From Sphingomonas sp. UBA978 (GTDB lineage Bacteria > Pseudomonadota > Alphaproteobacteria > Sphingomonadales > Sphingomonadaceae), in contig NZ_DBBS01000020.1 of the NCBI RefSeq assembly GCF_002292295.1, positions 180,806 through 244,805 on the forward strand: a stretch of DNA of 64,000 nt, given 5' to 3'. The notes beneath the pieces were generated by a model, which did not search any database, was not told the origin of the DNA, and saw only the letters and a program-made list of their open reading frames with translations. Each line of letters starts with the position of its first letter. Position 1 is the first letter of the stretch. The position numbers were made by a program, and so were the translations under genes. Positions 60,364 to 64,000 of the stretch are shown here, piece by piece.

Positions 60364-60588
60364 ATGCTCGGAGTGCGACTCGACACCGAACTGGAAGATC
60401 GGCTCGCCGCCGTCGCGCGCACCCAGGGTCGCAGCAAGAGCGACATCGCGCGCGAGGCGGTCCGCCGTTACGTCGACCTTCACGACGACGCCTATCGGCG
60501 TGAGGCGCGGCGCCAGTCGACGCGCGCCTCCGCCCGCGATTCCGCCAGCGACACGACGTTCTGGCAGGATGCCGCCGCATGGAAGTGA
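60364..60588 (+). CDS. Ribbon-helix-helix antitoxin
   Basis: This 74-aa protein has a MetJ/Arc-type N-terminal domain: MLGVRLDTELEDRLAAVART, then GRSKSDIAREAVRRYVDLHDD. The polar, flexible C-terminal tail (~45-74, rich in Arg, Ser and Asp) is the usual toxin-binding part. It overlaps the PemK-like toxin gene by 10 bp. It probably represses its own promoter at the GTTAAAC repeats. The tail ends DTTFWQDAAAWK. Confidence 0.9.
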   Translation: MLGVRLDTELEDRLAAVARTQGRSKSDIAREAVRRYVDLHDDAYRREARRQSTRASARDSASDTTFWQDAAAWK

Positions 60589-60905
60589 AGCATGGCGGCA
60601 TCGTGCTGGTCGATGGACCCGATGGCGCCCCGGCGCGGCCGTGCGTCGTGGTCCAGTCGGACCTGTTCAACGCCACGCATGCGACGATCACCGTCTGCCC
60701 GCTGACCGGCGTCATGGGCAGCGAGGCGCTGTTCCGCGTCGCCATGTCGCCGCGCGAACACAATGGCCTGACCGCGGAATGCGAGGTGCAGGTCGATCGC
60801 ATCGCCAGCGTCGCGCGCGAGCGGATCATCGCGGTGATCGGCCATGCCAGTCCCACCCGCATGGAGCAGATCGACCAGGCGCTGCGGCGCTGGCTGATGC
60901 TCTGA
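60579..60905 (+). CDS. PemK/MazF-family toxin
   Basis: This 108-aa protein has the PemK/MazF SH3-like barrel: HGGIVLVDGPDGAPARPCVVVQSDLFN (RP-x-V-V-V-Q-S-D), ATITVCPLTGV (the conserved T-x-x-P-x-T) and ECEVQVDRIASVARERIIAVIG (D-R-I). Members are sequence-specific endoribonucleases. The antitoxin gene overlaps its start. It looks intact. It ends 29 bp before the aldolase gene, so read-through into fba is possible. Confidence 0.9.
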   Translation: MEVKHGGIVLVDGPDGAPARPCVVVQSDLFNATHATITVCPLTGVMGSEALFRVAMSPREHNGLTAECEVQVDRIASVARERIIAVIGHASPTRMEQIDQALRRWLML

Positions 60906-60934
60906 CTTTCGTACTGTCCCCAAGGAGCCGACCC

Positions 60935-61855
60935 ATGACCACCGTCACCCCCGCCGTCAAAGCGATCCTCGACAAATATGAAGCGACCAGCCCCGCGGTG
61001 AAGGCGAACCTCGCCCGCATCCTGATGCAGGGCAAGCTGGGCGGCACCGGCAAGCTCGTCATCCTGCCGGTCGATCAGGGCTTCGAACATGGCCCGGCGC
61101 GCTCGTTCGCGGTCAATCCCCCCGCCTACGATCCCCATTATCACTATCAGATCGCGGTCGACGCCGGCCTGTCCGCCTATGCCGCACCGCTCGGACCGCT
61201 CGAGGCGGGCGCCGACACCTTCGCCGGCCAGATTCCGACGATCCTCAAGGTCAACAGCTCGAACAGCTGGGCGACCAGCATCGACCAGGCGGTGACCGCC
61301 AGCGTCGGCGACGCGCTGCGCCTCGGCTGCGCGGCGATCGGCTTTACCATCTATCCCGGCTCGGACGGCATCTTCGAACAGATGGAAGAGATCCGCGAGC
61401 TGAGCGAGGAAGCGAAGTCGGTCGGCATCGCCACCGTCATCTGGAGCTATCCGCGCGGCGGCAAGCTGTCGAAGGACGGCGAACTTGCGCTCGACGTCGG
61501 CGCCTATGCCGCGCACATGGCGGCGCTGCTCGGCGCGCACATCATCAAGGTGAAGCTGCCCTCGGCACATATCGAGCAGGACGAAGCCAAGAAGGCTTAT
61601 GAGGGCACCGACTGGTCGAAGCAGTCGGATCGCGTCAAGCACGTCGTCCAGTCGAGCTTCGCCGGCCGCCGCATCGTCGTCTTCTCGGGCGGGGCCGCCA
61701 AGGGCAGCGATGCGGTCTATCAGGACGCGCGCGACATTCTGGCGGGCGGCGGCAACGGCTCGATCATCGGTCGCAACACCTTCCAGCGCAACCGCGAGGA
61801 CGCGCTCGAGATGCTCGCCAAGATCATCGCCATCTACAAGGGCGAGGCGGCCTGA
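60935..61855 (+). CDS. Class I fructose-bisphosphate aldolase
   Basis: This 306-aa TIM-barrel aldolase of the DhnA/FbaB (archaeal-type) class I group starts at ATG 60935 with AAGGAG upstream. It cleaves fructose 1,6-bisphosphate through a Schiff base. VILPVDQGFEHGPARSFAVNPPAYDP is the family signature, with AIGFTIYPGSDG, VIWSYPRGG, HIIKVKLPSAHIEQDE (the Schiff-base Lys is expected in IIKVK) and VVFSGGAAKGSDAVYQDARDIL (phosphate loop). It completes the gap-pgk-fba set. Confidence 0.95.
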   Translation: MTTVTPAVKAILDKYEATSPAVKANLARILMQGKLGGTGKLVILPVDQGFEHGPARSFAVNPPAYDPHYHYQIAVDAGLSAYAAPLGPLEAGADTFAGQIPTILKVNSSNSWATSIDQAVTASVGDALRLGCAAIGFTIYPGSDGIFEQMEEIRELSEEAKSVGIATVIWSYPRGGKLSKDGELALDVGAYAAHMAALLGAHIIKVKLPSAHIEQDEAKKAYEGTDWSKQSDRVKHVVQSSFAGRRIVVFSGGAAKGSDAVYQDARDILAGGGNGSIIGRNTFQRNREDALEMLAKIIAIYKGEAA

Positions 61856-61859
61856 TCCG

Positions 61860-62366
61860 ATGACCGGGGCGGGGGACGGCAGCGGCGACGCGACCGACCT
61901 CCGCTTCGCCTATCATCGTGCCGTCGCGCCGATGATGTGGATGCTGGTCGCGTGCGGGACGGTCGAACTGCTTGTCACCCATGCGCTGATTGCTTTCTGG
62001 CATCCGACTGCGGCACTCATCGTCTCGCTGCTGACCCTGGTCGGGCTCGGCTGGCTGGTGCGGGGGCTGCTGCTGATGAAGCACCGGCCGGTCCTGCTCG
62101 GCCATGGCCGGCTGGTGATGCAGGTCGGGACGATCCGCCGCGTCGATGTTCCGCTCGATGCGATCGCCGGTATCCATCCGTCGATCGACATGCAGGCGGT
62201 CAAGCGGCGCTCCGTGCTCAACCTCGCGCTGCTCGCCTATCCGAACGTGGTCGTCGATCTCGTCGCGCCGCTGCCCGGCCGGCGGGGGATCGCGACGATC
62301 GCGCATCGCCTCGACGACCCGGCCGCTTTCGCAACCGCGCTGGAGCGGCTACGGGCGTCGTCATGA
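61860..62366 (+). CDS. Membrane protein of unknown function (PH-like)
   Basis: This 168-aa protein has two N-terminal membrane helices (VAPMMWMLVACGTVELLVTHALIAF and ALIVSLLTLVGLGWLVRGLLL). A ~90-aa soluble domain follows, rich in beta strands (VLLGHGRLVMQVGTIRRVDVPLDAIAGI), which looks like bacterial PH-like domains. It starts 4 bp after fba, and its stop overlaps thiE (ATGA). Function unknown. Confidence 0.75.
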   Translation: MTGAGDGSGDATDLRFAYHRAVAPMMWMLVACGTVELLVTHALIAFWHPTAALIVSLLTLVGLGWLVRGLLLMKHRPVLLGHGRLVMQVGTIRRVDVPLDAIAGIHPSIDMQAVKRRSVLNLALLAYPNVVVDLVAPLPGRRGIATIAHRLDDPAAFATALERLRASS

Positions 62367-63046
62367 CAGAAGACGATCCCCTCGGCCCGCTCGATCCCGA
62401 TTTCGCTAGCCATTTCCAGCGGTCCGACCGCCGGCCGCCGTGCCAGCTCTATCTGGTCTCGCCGCTCGACGTGACCGGCGGGTTCGCCGACCGGCTGGCG
62501 CGGGCGCTCGATGCCGGGCCGGTCGCGGCGTTCCAGTTCCGCGTCAAGGACGTGGACCAGCATGCCGCCGCGACGCTCGCCGAACCGCTGCAGCGGATCT
62601 GCGCGGATCGTGAGGTCGCGTTCATCGTCAACGACAGCATCGCGCTCGCCAAGCGGCTGGGGGCGGACGGCGTCCATCTCGGTCAGGACGATGGCGACCC
62701 GCGCGAGGCGCGCGATATCCTCGGGCCGGACGTGCAGATCGGCGTCACCTGTCATGATAGCCGCCACCTCGCGATGGAGGCAGGCGAGCGCGGCGCGGAC
62801 TATGTCGCATTCGGTGCCTTCTTCCCGACGACGACCAAGACGGTGGAGCATCAGCCCGATCCGTCGATCCTGTCCTGGTGGGCTTCGATGTTCGAGCTGC
62901 CGAGCGTCGCGATCGGCGGGATCACCCCGGTCAACGCGCCGGCATTGGTCAAGGCGGGGGCGGATTTCCTCGCCGTGTCGGGCGCGGTGTGGGGCGGCGA
63001 CGAAGCTGCGGCCGTAAAGGCGTTCGCCGGGGTCCTCGCCAGATAG
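62363..63046 (+). CDS. thiE: Thiamine-phosphate synthase
   Basis: ThiE joins HMP-PP and the thiazole phosphate to thiamine phosphate. The 227-aa TIM-barrel protein has LYLVSPLDVTGGFADRLARAL, AFQFRVKDV, FIVNDSIALAKRLGADGVHLGQDDGDPREARDIL (the D-G-V-H-L-G-Q signature), IGVTCHDSRHLAMEAGERGADYVAFGAFFPTTTK (ThiE phosphate loop) and VAIGGITPVNAPALVKAGADFLAVSGAVWG. ATG 62363 overlaps the upstream stop. No TPP riboswitch was found nearby. Confidence 0.95.
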   Translation: MTEDDPLGPLDPDFASHFQRSDRRPPCQLYLVSPLDVTGGFADRLARALDAGPVAAFQFRVKDVDQHAAATLAEPLQRICADREVAFIVNDSIALAKRLGADGVHLGQDDGDPREARDILGPDVQIGVTCHDSRHLAMEAGERGADYVAFGAFFPTTTKTVEHQPDPSILSWWASMFELPSVAIGGITPVNAPALVKAGADFLAVSGAVWGGDEAAAVKAFAGVLAR

Positions 63047-63145
63047 GCGTCCCCGACCCGCCGGGACCATCGTGCCGCTGCGACGAAACCTCCGCCCCCG
63101 CCGACCGTTCAGTCCGCAAGCGTAACGGTAAAAGGGACACGGCGG

Positions 63146-64000
63146 ATGAAGGCGTTAGTCGCAACGGCACTCCTGGCGGGCGCCACGCTCGCCGCCCCGA
63201 CGACGGCACAGGCGCCGCAGCCGGTCGATCGCAACATCCTCCACGTACAGGTCATCCTCGATTCGCTTGGCTTCGGTCCGGGCGTGCTCGACGGCAAGGG
63301 CGGGCAGTCGCTGACGGCCGCGTTGAAGGGGTTTCAGGAAGCCAAGGGGCTGCCGCGTACCGGTAAGCCCGATGCGGCGACGCTCCGTGCCCTCTATCCC
63401 TATCGGGCCAAGCGCCCGACCGCGCGCTTCGTGCTGACCCGCGAGGCGCTCGCCGGTCCGTACATCAATCCGCTTCCCAAGGATTATGGTGAGCAGGCGA
63501 AGCTGCCGACGATCGGCTATGCCACGCCGATGGAAAAGCTGGCGGAGATGTTCCACACCCAGCCCGCGGTCCTGATCGCGCTCAATTCGCCGACGACGCG
63601 GCTGAAGGTCGGCGACGCGATCACCGTCCCCAACGCGCTGCCCGCCTCGCGCGATTACGATCCCAAGCTGCCTGACCACTGGCGCCAGACGCTCAATATG
63701 CTCAACGTCGATGCGACCCAGCCGGTCGCCGATCACATCGTCGTCGACAAGTCCGACAGCGTCCTGCGCGTGCTCGACAAGGACGATCGCCTGATCGCGC
63801 AGTTCAGCGCGACGATGGGGTCGAAATACGATCCGCTGCCGCTCGGCACGTGGAAGATCAACGGCGCGGACTATAATCCGAAATTCCACTACAATCCCGC
63901 CTTGTTCTGGGATGCCAAGAAGGGCGACGAGAAGGAGATGCTGCCGCCCGGGCCGAACGGTCCGGTCGGCGTGGTCTGGCTCGACCTGTCGAAAGAGCAT
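63146..64000 (+). CDS. L,D-transpeptidase family protein, cut at the right edge
   Basis: 285 residues are visible, and the protein continues past the window. It starts MKALVATALLAGATLAAPTT, a signal peptide. A peptidoglycan-binding domain follows (ILHVQVILDSLGFGPGVLDGKGGQSLTAALKGFQEAKGLPRTGKPDAATLRALYP). A LysM-like stretch (TPMEKLAEMFHTQPAVLIALNSPTTRLKVGDAITVPN) comes next. The start of the YkuD catalytic domain is seen (DHIVVDKSDSVLRVLDKDDRLIAQFSATMG). The catalytic HxxG...SxGCxR motif should lie just beyond base 64000. It probably cross-links peptidoglycan or anchors lipoprotein in the periplasm. Confidence 0.9.
   Translation, partial: MKALVATALLAGATLAAPTTAQAPQPVDRNILHVQVILDSLGFGPGVLDGKGGQSLTAALKGFQEAKGLPRTGKPDAATLRALYPYRAKRPTARFVLTREALAGPYINPLPKDYGEQAKLPTIGYATPMEKLAEMFHTQPAVLIALNSPTTRLKVGDAITVPNALPASRDYDPKLPDHWRQTLNMLNVDATQPVADHIVVDKSDSVLRVLDKDDRLIAQFSATMGSKYDPLPLGTWKINGADYNPKFHYNPALFWDAKKGDEKEMLPPGPNGPVGVVWLDLSKEH

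Noticed and set aside
62340..62365. TPP riboswitch controlling thiE
   Set aside because: thiE overlaps the preceding gene, leaving no leader, and no THI-box-like sequence was seen.

Overview
The window looks like chromosomal DNA of a sphingomonad (Sphingomonadaceae, Alphaproteobacteria). The support is high GC with strongly GC-biased third positions, alphaproteobacterial gene neighbourhoods (ubiE-ubiB-coaBC; rpsT-dnaA; rpmH-rnpA-yidD-yidC-engB; zapA-6S RNA-5-formyl-THF cyclo-ligase; gap-pgk-fba), frequent GTG/TTG starts, and short GC-rich palindromic repeats between genes. No prophage, insertion sequence, CRISPR array or rRNA operon was seen. The species was not determined.

Region by region. 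1-5.1 kb: coenzyme A and ubiquinone genes (coaBC, a membrane protein, ubiB, ubiE) run leftward, with mutM divergent. 5.2-7.3 kb: rpsT with a terminator, then dnaA. 7.3-11.0 kb: a DUF559 nuclease-like gene between inverted repeats, then trpS, murJ and secB on the minus strand. 11.1-13.8 kb: Tim44-domain protein, MltA and an Smr-domain protein. 14.0-16.6 kb: dapE, a GST and a secreted unknown. 16.7-20.3 kb: the ribosome/membrane-insertion operon rpmH-rnpA-yidD-yidC-engB, behind a small PGPGW-type membrane protein. 20.4-27.2 kb: comM, tRNA-Leu, a phospholipase D-family enzyme, a Crp/Fnr regulator coupled to a small unknown protein, and an M3 peptidase. 27.2-28.1 kb: an 825-bp gene-free repeat array. 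28.1-30.7 kb: EF-hand protein, OmpR-type regulator and histidine kinase in one operon.

30.9-53.7 kb is an accessory-looking acyl-CoA catabolic island. It holds two acyl-CoA synthetases, five acyl-CoA dehydrogenases (two adjacent large/small pairs and one ACAD10/11-type), a phosphotransferase resembling the kinase domain of ACAD10/11, a zinc alcohol dehydrogenase, two SDRs, a FadB/FadJ-like fusion enzyme, two thioesterases, a beta-lactamase-fold hydrolase, an MFS exporter and a regulator made of two fused TetR units. The most interesting element is the split ACAD10/11-like pair (dehydrogenase at 38.7 kb, kinase at 41.4 kb). It suggests that 4-hydroxyacyl-CoA is dehydrated through a phosphorylated intermediate and then passed to beta-oxidation.

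53.7-64.0 kb returns to core functions: an AI-2E-family transporter, two identical tRNA-Asp genes, a DUF2842 protein, 5-formyl-THF cyclo-ligase with an upstream 6S RNA (promoter and closing stem both visible), zapA with a coupled small coiled-coil protein, glycolysis genes (gap, pgk, class I fba) interrupted by a MOSC protein, a TlpA-like thioredoxin and a ribbon-helix-helix/PemK-type toxin-antitoxin pair, then thiE and a truncated L,D-transpeptidase at the right edge. All functions are read from motifs and synteny by eye; no database search was run.
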